Shown here: positions 47,861-60,068 of the stretch, one piece after another
How positions within the stretch are numbered: the stretch's first letter is position 1
Layout of the letters: each line of letters starts with the position of its first letter
The notes under the pieces: model-generated
The model's database searches: none
Seen by the model: the letters and a program-made list of their open reading frames with translations, nothing else
What the model was told of the DNA's origin: nothing
Program-made: the position numbers and the translations under genes
Assembly: GCA_028023455.1 (NCBI GenBank)
Contig: JAQFVV010006216.1
Coordinates: 5,350,877 to 5,414,876 of the forward strand
DNA: 64,000 nt
Direction: 5' to 3'
From: Epiperipatus broadwayi
Lineage: Eukaryota; Onychophora; Udeonychophora; Euonychophora; Peripatidae

Positions 47861-49547
47861 TAGTTATTAAAGCTAGTAGAAGCAGAAGATAAAATACTAA
47901 CTTTTATTCATCTTTATATCATTCCAGAAAAAAATTCTTTAGCCAGCAGAAAAAAAATTAAACTTAAAGTTTATTATTTAAAATATTAAAGCTGAATGAG
48001 CAGTCACAAAGTTAAAAATATTTTTTTTGAAATGAATTTGACATAGTTGAAATGAAATTAGAAAACAGATTCAAGAATGTAGAATCAAGAGTAACCATTG
48101 GTCAAAAATTACAAGATGATCAGACCATAATAATCGATTAATTAAATAAAGCATTGAATGATAAATATGTTCAAAAAAAAAAAAAACTACAATTGCAAAA
48201 AAAATTTTACAATATGCTTTAAAGTTAAAAATTAAAGAACTTGAGTAAAGAATCATTATCAAAGTAAAAGTAGTAGCTAATTATGAAATGAAACCATCTT
48301 GAAAGAAAAATGAAACAAAAATATGCTGAGCTGCTTGAGTTATATTTCAAAATCATTGTGAAATTATAAAAAGGGAATTTGAAAGTATTAAAATTAATTA
48401 GAAAGGAAATAAAAGTAATTTCAAGGCTTACCAGTTATGATACAAATTTGTCAAGAGAAATTAAATTTCACATATAAATAGAACACACATAAAGCGCTTG
48501 AATATATATGAAGTAAATTTTAGAAAGTCAAAGATTTTGAAATTGAGAAATTAAAAAAATCAATATATATATTGATTTTTTTTTTTTTTTCCAAATTTCA
48601 AAGATATCAGATAAATTTCAGTACTCTTTTGCTATTTATTGTAAAAAAAAAAATAGACCAATCTTTTACAGAAAATATTTGTATTTCACTTAGAACATAC
48701 TTTTGTCAGGTGTGATTTAAATAACCATGTTAGATTAGCAATCATAATCTTTTATATAAATATGTTTAATAAACAGAGGAGCAGTGTAAGGAGAATGCAA
48801 AAAAAAATCCCAATATATTATGTCAGTATTTATAATTTTCATATGATACAACTATAGAAGAGTTTTTGCCAGAAATTCTTTTAAATTTGTAAAAACTGCT
48901 GTTGGTAATCAAACAATAACAAAAAAAAAATCCTGCATATTTCATCTTTTGAAGCAATGGATGAATTATTTGAATTATGCACTTTATTTTTTTTTTTTAT
49001 GATAGATTGTTGTATATATTTAAATAGATCTTGTATCATTAAGAAATTTGAGATTTCCTATAATTTATTGTGTAATGTTCATATTGCTTGAATCCTGTGT
49101 CATTTTTTTTTTTTATTGATAGTAGTTGGACTGTCTGTAATAGTTATAATGCAGTGTGTGTGGCTATGTATATATTTAGTTGATTGTAAATAAAGTTATT
49201 TTTTTTAATCTAATTACAGTCATACAATATATGAATAAATTTACTCCTCTTTAATTACATTGTAGAAAATTTATATATGATAAACATGCATCGAATTTAA
49301 TAAAATTAATGTATGCTAAAATGTTCAGATTAATGCAGAAACTGGTCTAAAATGAAAACTGCAGATTATCTAGCAAATTGTGTGTGTGTAAAAGATGTTA
49401 TGATAAGATAACACACACAAATGGACAATGTTTACTAAATGTGCATGTAAAGAATTTATACACATACTGATGGAAGACAAGACTGCAATTAGAGATCCTA
49501 TTTTCTAAGAAAATTAAATGCTTTAATTTTCATCTACTTATATATAT
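47861..49547. other. intronic AT-rich stretch
   Basis: Contains a TA-rich hairpin (aaaaaatcaatatatat against its complement, about 48554-48582). No other feature. Confidence 0.45.
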
Positions 49548-51962
49548 TGTAACGGTCATATTTGTCTATCTCGCTAACACACTACAGAATTTAAACCCCA
49601 AACACAAAACTGAACACTCTAGTAGGGATTGCCTTCTAGATATCCTAGGCTCGAATCTAAAGTCTTAAGTTCCACAGCGCCACCTATGTGATAATGCATC
49701 TGATGCTACTAATAATATACTCTTTTTGCCGGTGCCGGTGATCAGGGAGAAACAAAGAGACTCTATACTACAATATAAACTTGGGTTTGCTAACTAAATG
49801 TCTATGGGTGGTAGAAAAGAGATGTATAAAAGATATAGACCGAGACAGTGATATAGATCAAGAAAGTAAATAAAGAATCAAATTTAGTAACTTTAAAAGA
49901 TTTATTAAACTATCAAATATATATATGCACACTGTCTGCATATGTTAGACAGCGACATTTACTAACTAAGATTGTGTTTTAAAACAAATGTCAATCAAAA
50001 TTTACATTATGGATTGTTAATGAATTCTCTATACCTCGGGCTAATACAATAACATTATGATAATGTGCCTAAGAAAGTTTTGTGAAGATATGCGAGGTGT
50101 TTTATGTAAATATCAGAAATAATTGAATAAAAGGTTTGGTGACAGTAAAGTTTCAATATAACATTTATTGAACTCGAGAATAGAATGGACTATTGTTCGT
50201 TAAGCTATAAGGTGGGGATGTGATTAAGGCATGCATATTCATAGAAATAATTAAATTACATTGGGAGGTCGGTGCTGCTAGTGAGGAATTTCTGTAAAGG
50301 ATGGAGGGTGTGGTACGTTGAAACCACTGAGCTTTGCAAAATAAAAAACTAAATAATAAATAAATAAATAAAATATGGGAAGGCGTCTTGTCCTAAATCC
50401 ATAGGAAGTGGTGTCACGTGGCAGCCCAAGTCTGGACTCATCCAAGTACTTAGAGACTGGGTGACAACTGCGTAGAATTCCCAGATGTGACAATTCGAGT
50501 ACACACTGACTGGGAATCACAGAAAGTGAAGGGGAAATGGTCTTAGCCATTTAAAGCCCTTTGGAGGAACAAAGCAGTCTCAAACACCCGATACATCTAC
50601 TATCAACACTCGAATAAAGTATATAAAATATTTCAATGGATTCATTTAGTTTGATAAAGCACCTAATCAATTCCCCAAATATTTATTTTATGAAAGTCCG
50701 CACATTCTTGACCTCAAAATTATATACTTTGGAAATTAAGCAAAACAATAAAACTTATTTAAAGTGGGAGAATGCATGATTGCGGAGTTTTAAAATAAAA
50801 TATAAGTTAATTACGCAATCATGCATTTGTTAAATATTTACTCATTGACCTCGCCCATATTCTCATATTATGTTAAAATCAATAAACGTGGATTTTAACT
50901 GCAAAATTATTAAATAGTTGAATAATAGTAAGATAGCCCTCGAACGAGCGATTTAATGAGATAATGAAATAGGACAAGATTTATAATTTAAAATGCACTA
51001 ATGGCAGCGTCTTGATTTAAATAAAAAGGTGGTAATTCGCTCGGTAGATGGCTATGCTGGCACACCATCATCATAAAAGAAAAACAGATTAAAATACATT
51101 AACCCAAGTATAGAGATAGAATACTCTAATTAAGTTACAGAATTTAGAGAAACAAGAACATAATTATAAGATAAAACAATAGAAACAAATGGAATTAGCT
51201 ATAGCTTAGAAGGAATATGATATTACAAGAGCTCTTGGGTTAATTTGGGTTACCTCGTCAGAAGTAGGCACGTGAAGGAAATTTTGGTTAATAGTTCACA
51301 TTTTTAGCAGCGGTGGCAGTCTTTAGGGCTTCTTAAGTGAAGGCATTGGATGGTATGGTGTGCAGTGGCCGGCCATTTCCGAAAGGAAAATAGCCTTTTT
51401 GCCGGCTCTACTCGGTCATTTTAGGATTTCCGTTAAAGGCTGGATGTGCAGTTCTCAGAGATTCTTAAACTTTCAGCAAATTAAACTTTTCAGAGAACAC
51501 TTTAAACGCAATATATTTGAATACTTTTAGTCTACTGGAAGATGAAATCTTGACTTCAATAATAAAACTTGCAGGCTACTTGCCTACTGTCAGAAGACTA
51601 AGACTAGAATAGAATAATCTAGAACTAGAATAAAGATGATCAAACAAAAGAAAACCCCTCTATATATATCAGAGCTGTACAATAAAAACTGCCCTGGAGC
51701 ATTTCAAATATACCAAAAATTTGCTATCTTATCAAAGCTGCAATCAAGCTCATCCGAACGTCCAAAGGAATTCAACAAAATTTTAATTAGTTTTCTATTG
51801 TTAACTACTCTGTAGATATTTGGATTAAAACTTTGATTTCATTAAAAAAAACTTTTGCTAATTAAAATTTCCCTAAGTGGACATCTGCTGTATTTCTAAA
51901 TAAACTACTAGAACATATTAATTAAACTATTGTTTTTTTACCAACCCTCATTTATTTTTACA
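49548..51962 (-). mobile_element. LTR-like element of ~2.4 kb
   Basis: The left border TGTAACGGTCA follows tatat exactly as at 23159 (TGTAACGGA) and 39487 (TGTACCGGA). Read on the minus strand it would start TGTAAAAATAAATG and end CCGTTACA, again TG...CA. No coding region and no full-length second copy in the window; the right border is inferred from the TG rule only. It is less AT-rich than its surroundings and carries a SINE-like insert. Confidence 0.45.
50225..50560 (-). repeat. SINE-like insert with TTTA-repeat tail
   Basis: On the minus strand a GC-richer segment starting near 50552 (ATGGCTAAGACCATTTCC) contains tactcgaattgtcac, close to a pol III B box, and ends in a (TTTA)n run at 50350-50375. 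More GC-rich sequence follows to 50265. A tRNA-derived SINE is possible; the open frame on this strand lacks any protein motif. Confidence 0.35.
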
Positions 51963-52002
51963 TACAATTGATGACGTGATTTTAATCTAAGATAATAACT
52001 TA

Positions 52003-53245
52003 CTTACTTCAGTATTCGTCGATGAGCCCTATATCCCAAAACACATAAAAATGCTGTTTCCGCGGCTGACACGTTCGAACCTGCATTTTCTATAATACAA
52101 CTTTTTGGTTGTGCTACAGATTGCAGGCCGCTATGTCGCGTCGCAGTACAGCATGTATGTTTTACGCAGCAAATACATTTTCCGAATGTTGCACAGTTTA
52201 TAAAATAGTTACGGCTTGGGGAGAGGGTGTGTTTTTTTGAATTGGATGGAAATGTTGTTTTCATTTGATTTTTTTTTTATTTTAAAGTATTGAAATGTTC
52301 TGATTTTGTAAAGTAATAATTAACAGACTTTTTACATCGTAGTGTATTGAAGTTTTAAGTAGTAAATGTTGACGAGATATATGTATAAAGTGAGTTGGAA
52401 GTAGGTAACAAGTCAAGTAACGTACTGTTCGTAACATTCCACAAGACAAAGAAGTTGTACGGTGTGTGTATATTTGAAATAAAAAAGAGCGTTAACACGA
52501 AAATATCCCGTAAGAAAAGTAGAATTTTCCCCATTTTTTTTTAAATGTCATAAAAAACATATATTATAAACATTTTATATATATATTTGTCATTGTTTAA
52601 AAAAGTTTTAGTTTCTTTTTTTTCTCCAACTACTGTTAGACTTTGTTGAATATAGTTTACGTTTATTGTTATCATTTATTTTATAGATGTTAGTAAAAAA
52701 AAATGTTTGCAAAAATACGATTTTGATATTTTTTATTTTAGCATTACAAACAACAGAATAATAACCCTAAAACTAATCCTAAACCTAACCCTAAAACTAA
52801 CCCTAATCCTAACCCTAAAACTAACCCTAATCTTAACCCTGAACCTAACCGTAACAAGTTTTACTTTTAGTTGTTATTCTATTTGAAATAAAAACTAGCG
52901 GTAAACAACAAAAAAAAAGCCGTAATCCCAGTAAAAAAATCTCTGATAGAAAATTGATTTTTCTAATAAAAAGCAAACTAAAAAAGACTAATCAAATTGT
53001 AATTTGTTTATTTTATTTTACATTTATTATTATCATTTAATTTGTATACGTTAATAAAAAATAATATTTAAAATTAAATAATATTTAAAAAAGACGATTT
53101 TCTTTTCTTTTTTTTTTCACATTACAAAAAACACATCAAAATGATTATAATTAACAGCCCGGGAATGATTTTTTTTTATAGTTTAAGCATGAAAACTGCG
53201 CCATCGAGTGGGATATAGTAGTTATTAGACGACAACCCTTACTTC
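52003..53245. mobile_element. inverted-repeat element with 8-bp TSD and internal arrays
   Basis: The sequence cttacttc occurs at 52003-52010 and 53238-53245. Inside, both ends share gtcg and a ctatatccca block in inverted orientation (52027-52036 and its complement near 53209-53219). The interior has two units of roughly 400 bp (tgaaataaaaa-agcg at 52477 and 52888; cattacaaa at 52742 and 53120) and a telomere-like array. The phrase caaaacacataaaaatgc links it to the hairpin at 15598 and thus to family X. No transposase. Confidence 0.6.
52762..52854. repeat. interstitial telomere-like CCCTAA array
   Basis: About 15 degenerate units of taaccc or taaaac/taatcc hexamers in register. The unit equals the animal telomere repeat TTAGGG on the other strand. 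It lies inside the inverted-repeat element at 52011-53237, not at a chromosome end. Confidence 0.85.
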
Positions 53246-55107
53246 TTTTAATTCTCAATGTTTAAATCTATTTTTGGGATGAATATAATTTTATTTTAAA
53301 CTAAAACAAATATTACAAATGTAATATCTTTTATAAATAGATGTAAACAGAAATAATTTTAAACAACAAAATATTATTTTAACATAAGTTTTGAAAATAA
53401 CTATATCACAGTGTGTGCACAATTACGACCTTTATAACCTACTTTTTAAACAGATATCTTTTATGTGTACATACACATAATTTACACTAGTTATAAACAA
53501 ATATATATATATAATACGAGTGTTGTACTTGTGGTTTAAAATTGGGCGGGATTTTTGGCATATAAGCGCAATGCAGACACACTACGATACACTGGCGTTT
53601 AAATTAAGGTATGAGGCTAAGAAAGAGGTGAGAAAAGGTGAAACGAAGACCTACAAAGCAAATCTTACTGTTTCAATATAATATTTTGTTATGAATGAAT
53701 AAACTCTGTTTAAGTTTGATTTGCATTAATGTTTCTTTATCCTATATATATCGGTGCAATCCAGCTAGTATTGCAATAAATTTCCACTGGGGAATACAGC
53801 AGTAATCATCTTTGTATATAGGGTAAAAAAATGTTAATTATATTAATGAATATTTATATTTGAATTAACTTTGTTGGCCTCATCCATTCTTCAGTATAAC
53901 AAATATTTGAAGGTGAATTGTTCTCTTCTCAAGACTCAATTAATTTCAATACAACCTATCAATGTATATCAGTTAATTAGTTACTTTCCCATTATATAAA
54001 CATTTACTATTTTTATAATATTGACTAATCAATGTACAGCAGAAGGATATTATGTCTGGAATACAACTATTGCATAGAAATTTTTGACTTTGTTTAAGAA
54101 GTTATTTTATTTCACATAATATCTTATATAAAATAGCTTTTTAGGTAAAAACAATTGTTTTATTTATAAGCAATGTAGTGTAGTGTAAAGTGGCTTCTCT
54201 TTAAGTAACTTCAGAAGTTTGTATGCATAAATTATATGCTTAAAAATCCTATTGGCCAAGTGAAATATTTTTTCTTTCCAAACTCCTTATATATCCCAAT
54301 AGGCTCATCTCTATGTCTTTATTACCCAATTATTTTTGAAATTTTGATACATTCCTTTTTGCCTCCTATCCCATTTTAATAAAAGCTGTTTCAATAGTTT
54401 CATTATATTATCCTCATATTCCCCAATCTCATTATAAAAAAGGAAACTGAAAATTTCTATTTTCACTTTCTTTACATTTAAATTTATCCCACTCTTCATA
54501 CAATTTATCTTGATCCTGTTTTGTTATCTTACATTTCAAAAATAAATATTTAATACTCAATCCCCCATTTTTTATAAATTATTTCTATAATCCAAATCTT
54601 TATTCCAATTTTAGTCTTTTTTTTGATTATAAAATTCTTGTCCTTGCACCAAATAATAATAAATTCACTTTAATATTATTTATATATTTTTAAATTAAAA
54701 TTTGTAAAACAACTGAATCTTAAAACATTACTTGGTGTTAAAAACATTATTTTGATAATTCACAAATCATATTGCTAAAGAATCATTTAAATAAACTTGT
54801 AAATGATGCCCATTTTCTTGTATCAATACCAATATATCTGTCTGATAAAAGATATGATTTTTCATATTTTATATAATTTTTTTTGTCATATAACTTTAAA
54901 TTATTTTTTTATCTATATTAATTTTCTGCAACTCCTTTTTTCTAATCAACTTATTTGTCCTATTTTCATATTCCTCATAATTATGTATCTTGAATGTATA
55001 TTCTTATTTCACTTCTTATATAAATACATAGAAAAAAAAGATCAATCTATTAACTTATTGTGAAATTTTTTTTGGTTAACTTGTTTGTTGTTGTTTTCAC
55101 ATAATGC
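53246..55107. other. intronic stretch; possible gag-like minus-strand remnant at 54300-54500
   Basis: Mostly AT-rich. On the minus strand 54499-54311 reads FYNEIGEYEDNIMKLLKQLL and KWDRRQKGMYQ, a helical, charged sequence reminiscent of retroelement gag but not assignable. A phrase around cctattggccaagtgaa (54248) is similar to one at 26214, so part of this may be a dispersed repeat. Confidence 0.35.
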
Positions 55108-55521
55108 AATTAAACCAGGGGTCCCCAACCCTATGCCCGCGGGCATCATGGCTCCCGCAGACCATTTTACGTGTGTCCACCGCTATCTGAACACAATAAA
55201 AATTATTTATCTGATACAAATAAATTTAATTTTTAAAATTTCTTATAAATTATTGTATTATATTGTAATCAAATTGTAGGGCATACTATGCTTTTACAGC
55301 GTAAAAATATAAACATTAATTATATTTTAAATTTTTATTTTTAAAATAGTATTTTTTTTTGTACATTATGTGTATTATTAACAATATCCAACTATAAATT
55401 TACATTGAAAAAATAAATAGGGCCCGCCACCTGGTTGAAAAAATAAATGGTGCCCGCCACCTGGCCAGCATTATAGAATGGGTTCTTAAGTGCAAAAAGG
55501 TTGGGGACCCCTGAATTAAAC
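55108..55521. mobile_element. non-autonomous hAT element (MITE) with perfect 8-bp TSD
   Basis: The duplication aattaaac is identical at 55108-55115 and 55514-55521. The 398-bp element has perfect 15-bp inverted ends, caggggtccccaacc at 55116 and ggttggggacccctg ending at 55513. Near the right end, gcccgccacctgg occurs twice, 30 bases apart. It is too short to encode a transposase. Its ends differ from those of the hAT at 16031, so a different transposase mobilised it. Confidence 0.93.
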
Positions 55522-56622
55522 ACTATTTTACTAATTTATTTTCATTCATATAATGAAATCTTTTTTAATTTATTTTTGATTTTCCTCATTAAAAACAAAG
55601 ACAACCTCATTTCACTTTGAATAGCCTCATTTGCTGCCCAGATATTTATCTTCTTTTTTTTATTTATATTCTGTCTAAAATTTTCTTATTTACCTGGCCA
55701 ATATAAAGTGCATCACTACCAAATATTAAAAGAGCCACCAACACTCTTTTATAATAAAAAAATTATATGTAAATATCTCATACTTACTATGAGATTAACA
55801 TACCAGACTTTTAATCATTTCCATTCTACTTCTTGCCCCCCCCCCCCTATAATTCCTTTTAGTAATCATTTAGGCTAAGCTTTGATTTTTTTTGCATTCC
55901 TTGGGAGATCAAGTGAACACTACTAAAAATGCTAAACAATGAATAGTTTTTTGTTTTATTAAATAAAGAAAAAATGGTATGTTACATGTAAATTTTTTTT
56001 AAACCAAAAACTTTAGACAAATTGCTCCCTGTTTTGTGTTTACCAATGAAAATAAAAAAAATAGGCACTGTAATGGGTGTCATTTATACTCTTTTTTTTT
56101 GAAACCAAATTCAACTCAAAATAATAATTTTTTATGTATCATTGAAATAATGCTACTTTGGATAGATTATTTAAAAAAACTTTAGACAGTTTTAATGAAC
56201 AAATAATAGTAATTGTATTTTGGTTGAAAATAAATAAATAAAAAAACCACACACACACAAAAAAAAGAAGCTAAAAACTATTCCATTGAACAGATGATAA
56301 AAAACATCAATAATTTTAATGAACAATAATAGTTTGTTTTTTGGCTTTTCATCACTTTCAGGTCAAGCATCTGCTAGATTTGGTTAGTTTGTAGAATTTT
56401 CATTTTATGGTTTATTACTGCTTTCACATCAAGCATGTGCTAGATTTTTTACACTTACACAGATGGATAAGTATTGAAAATTGATAAATAGAGGTTTTGA
56501 GAGATGTTAATGAAACAAAAACAAAAAGGAATTACTATGTTTTTTCTAACTTGAAAAAAAATCTACAAAATAATAACTTAATTCCAAAGTATGCATCAAA
56601 TTTATCATTTAGTATTTTCAAT
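55522..56622. other. intronic AT-rich stretch
   Basis: A nine-base C run near 55838 and A/T runs; no gene seen. Confidence 0.5.
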
Positions 56623-58180
56623 AATGTGATGTAATGTGTTGCGTTATGGCTACTCCTTTATCGAAGTCAGGAATCTCTCAGCCACTATGCCCAGAGAAAC
56701 TTCTTAGACACCTTCCATTCCCCACCCTAAGTTTTTTCCATATTCTTTTCTATTCTGCTCCATCCCATTTCCACAACATTATCTTTATTTACTATATGTC
56801 TTTTATATCTAGATCCCCCTTATCTTTTTCCAAAGCCAGCATAAAAACCATGAATCCATTTTTTGTATAAATTCTTTCACAACTTCATTATTTGGACCCT
56901 TCCTGCTTGTAAACATTTACATTCAATTAGCAGATGCCTAATATTTTCCTTGCCTTCCTTACATAACTTTGCAGACTAAATCACCCACCTTTTTCCATTT
57001 ATGTATATATCCCCTTGTTGCGAACAATCCTTTTCGATCCTTAAACAGTAAACTAATTTCTTTGCTATTATTGTAAATTAACTCACACCCAATATTCTGT
57101 TTACTTCTATGTATATTTTAATTCTTTTTACTCTCCATACTAGTTCTCCAGCTCCCTATTTTTTTATTGATGCATCTATTCTTCAATTCCATTTTTTGTC
57201 ACCATAACACTCAACAATCTTCCTAACACAATCATCTCACCTTTTGTACAAAAATATTGAAATAAGGTCTTTATTCAACTCTGCATACCCATACTACTTT
57301 TCTCACCCATCTTATTACCTGTCTTTTACTTGTAAACCAATTAAATACTATTTTGGCTATTTTCTTACTATCCATAAATTGCAATCTACTTAACATTTTC
57401 ATTTTGCTTTTTGCAGCTCATAAGAATTTGACCGTCCCATTTCTCCTTGAATTTCCTCCTTTGCCCTCTGCACATCTGCGTCTATTGCATGTCTTCCTAC
57501 TTCTCTTTGTACTTTTTCTAAGTAATCTAACACCCCTTTATTAACACATAATGCATCATTACCATAAGTTAACTCTGATACTGCAACTCCCTTCCATACA
57601 ATTTTTACTACATCATATTTATTATATGAAAACACTGTTAATTTCTTTATCAGTCCCTTTCTTTTGTTTGCTTGATTTATCAATTTTTTCTTTTATTCTT
57701 ACTTAAGATGGTTCTCAAATAGTTATACCTATTCACTACATTTAACTTTATATCCTCCAATAAAAATTATTTCTCTTCTCTTTCCCTTGCATTTATCATC
57801 ATTACTTTTAATTTTTTTTCATTAAATTTAATACCCATTTCTTTACCCACCCTTGCATATGTCTTCAGCATAACTTCCATATCTTCCCTACTTTCTGTCC
57901 ACAAGAAGATATCATCAGCAAATAAAAGACCTGATAATGTATACACTCCCTTGACAATATTAATAGTATCTCGACCTCTCTTCCTAGTCTTTCTATTGTT
58001 CTCCATTTTTACATCCTTGCCTTCATATTTTTAACTTTTAACCGATTCTATAAGATCCGTTAAAGCTCCATTCATTTCCAAATTTACTAAACTTATCCAT
58101 AATCTATTTCTATCTACTCAAATCATATACCTTCTCTGTATCTATAAAGACAATATATAACTGCCTTATTGTATTCCTAT
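56623..58180 (-). mobile_element. CR1-like LINE, 5'-truncated copy 3
   Basis: On the minus strand it runs from FIDTEKVYD (motif A remnant, near 58130) through NRLWISLVNLEMNGALTD, FADDIFLWTESREDME (motif C, about 57880-57930), GLIKKLTVFSYNKYDVV and YLEKVQREVGRHA to the 3' tail acatcacat at 56623. A segment between motifs A and C is deleted compared with copies 1 and 2. Many stops and frameshifts. The 5' end is truncated at the same general region as copy 2. Confidence 0.82.
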
Positions 58181-58470
58181 AATATTCCTCAGTTATTTGG
58201 TGGCTCCCCCATATGTAAAAAAAATCCCAGAACGTTATTTTCCAGTTAACTAAATATCTATACTCTTTCATCTTTTCAAGGAAAATCTTCAATTTCATTT
58301 TTCCCATTTAATACTAACTTCTTAGATTGTTTTTTACTGCATTTAATTTTATATTTCTTCTTGCCTCTTGTCATTTATCTAACAATAACTCCATATTTTC
58401 TATGCTATTTTACAAAAAATACCATATCATCAGCAAAAAAAAACAACTATATTATATATTTTTTTGATTT
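58181..58470 (-). pseudogene. fragment of another reverse transcriptase, shuffled
   Basis: On the minus strand 58430-58400 reads DDMVFFVK, preceded by poly-Phe, like a FADDM catalytic motif, followed by a reading resembling ENMELLLDKWQEARRN with errors. It differs from the FADDIFLC motif of the neighbouring copy 3 and lies upstream of it, so it is not part of that element. Short and decayed. Confidence 0.35.
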
Positions 58471-59903
58471 CAACTATAGAAATCCCCATTTCCTATCCTT
58501 AATCTGATCAGTTTCAAATTTACACTGTCATCTAATATTATCCAATGCATATTAGATGTAAGTTAGAGGATTTACATCATTTAAAAGAATTTATTAAATT
58601 GACAATGGCAATATATAATAGTATGGCAAAATGAAATCATTTCTGATTCAGCACATCTTATGAAAATGATTAAAATATTTCAGTTTTTGATGAGAGGTAC
58701 TCAAGATAGCTGTTCTATTTCTAATTGAAGGAGTAAAAAGATCTATAGATCTCTTAAATAAAACTAATGGAAGTGATCTTTCTCTTGTTTGCTAGTATCT
58801 CCCAAGTGAAGAAATGCAAAATGGGTATGATAATAAATATTGAAATTAATCTGTGCATCGCAAAGTGAACTTTTTATTATTATTATTATTATTAATCTTG
58901 AATCAATAGTATTTACCATAGTTATATCACAAAAGTATATGTAATAACTTGACTTCTTTGCTGGTATAAAACTAATTATTCCAAATCAGTCCTAAATTAT
59001 TATAGCCCCTTTTTATCTTTAACTTTTCTGCTATATATGTTTGATAATGATTACTATTATCTATAAAATTTAACTCATTATTTATTTACATGCTGTGAAT
59101 TTTTATAGAATCAAAATAATTTTGTTAGAATAAACCAAACAAATCATTTTATGATTTCTGCTTACTTTCAACATTTGTATTAGGAGCAATAATTCATTTT
59201 ATTTATTTACTCTAGAGCTGAACCATCTTGTAAGCTTGAATTATCACTAGCTACTTGATGATGAAATATAATACAAAGATATTTAATTATTTGATATAGT
59301 GATCTTCCGATTATTGTGAAATCTAAACATTATTTTCAAACTAGTAAATATTTTACACTAAAAAACAATTCATGCCCCATTTGTAATTTTCAATTATTAA
59401 TCTCTTTTCTTACAATCCCTATTATTATTTAAATTGTAAATTATAAGTGGAAATTTTTTTTCAAAAGTGTAGTTGTAAAAAAAAAAAAAAAAAAAATGAC
59501 TAGGATCAAATTTGTTTGTGAAAGTAAAAGATATATAAATGTAAGAGAGAATTGTTATTTATATTCTATTTCTTTAAATCAGTATAAAGAAACAATTTTT
59601 TTAAAAAAACAATGCTTCAAATAGCTAATAATATTCTAGTGCTCACAAATAATGAGTCAGCTGAAAAGCATAATCAATTTTAGAATAGATTACTTAAAAA
59701 CTTTAAGATGGACATTGGTGAAATGAATTTAAATAAGAGGAAGAGGCCTATTTGTGAGCTATTAACATTATTACTATTAAGGTAATATTAATTATTACAT
59801 GTAAATAGTATGAAATATTGTTTATTGAATTTTTAGTATAAATTAAAATTATGAATTAATAAATATTTAAATCTATGATATTAATTACTTTTTTCTTTTT
59901 CAG
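58471..59903 (+). other. DNAJC16: end of the 15.1-kb DNAJC16 intron
   Basis: AT-rich; holds a short TTA microsatellite at 58870-58893 and a 25-base A run at 59478. The acceptor tract ttttttctttttcag ends at 59903. Confidence 0.6.
58869..58893. repeat. TTA microsatellite
   Basis: Eight perfect trinucleotide units. Confidence 0.9.
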
Positions 59904-60068
59904 ACCTGTGGATCGACCTGTGATTGTGCATGAGTTACGAGCCGAAACATATAATGGCTTAGTACGAATGTTAAAACCTGGCTGCAGATCTATTGTAATT
60001 CTAGTTGATGCAGAATCCAAAGCCAAATTGGTTAAAAGGTTTTCAGAAATTCTTTACCCTTATAGAAG
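59904..60068 (+). CDS. DNAJC16: DNAJC16 exon: start of the C-terminal domain
   Basis: The exon enters in phase 2, completing a Lys codon, and gives PVDRPVIVHELRAETYNGLV then RMLKPGCRSIVILVDAES and KRFSEILYPYR; donor gtaaat at 60069. In vertebrate DNAJC16 the matching part is the VxELTxxTYxxLVRLxPG block that opens the C-terminal thioredoxin-like domain after the linker. The exon leaves in phase 2. The rest of the domain and the stop codon are not found up to 64000, so at least one more exon lies to the right. Confidence 0.9.

Noticed and set aside
50278-50550. 90-residue minus-strand frame as a protein gene
   Set aside because: It ends in a TTTA-repeat tail and looks like a SINE-type repeat; no protein motif.
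52004-52264. 86-residue minus-strand frame rich in Cys
   Set aside because: It lies across the inverted-repeat element end, shows no spacing of a known Cys domain and has no counterpart in other copies.
52762-52854. A real chromosome end
   Set aside because: The array is short, degenerate and embedded in an element, with unique sequence on both sides.
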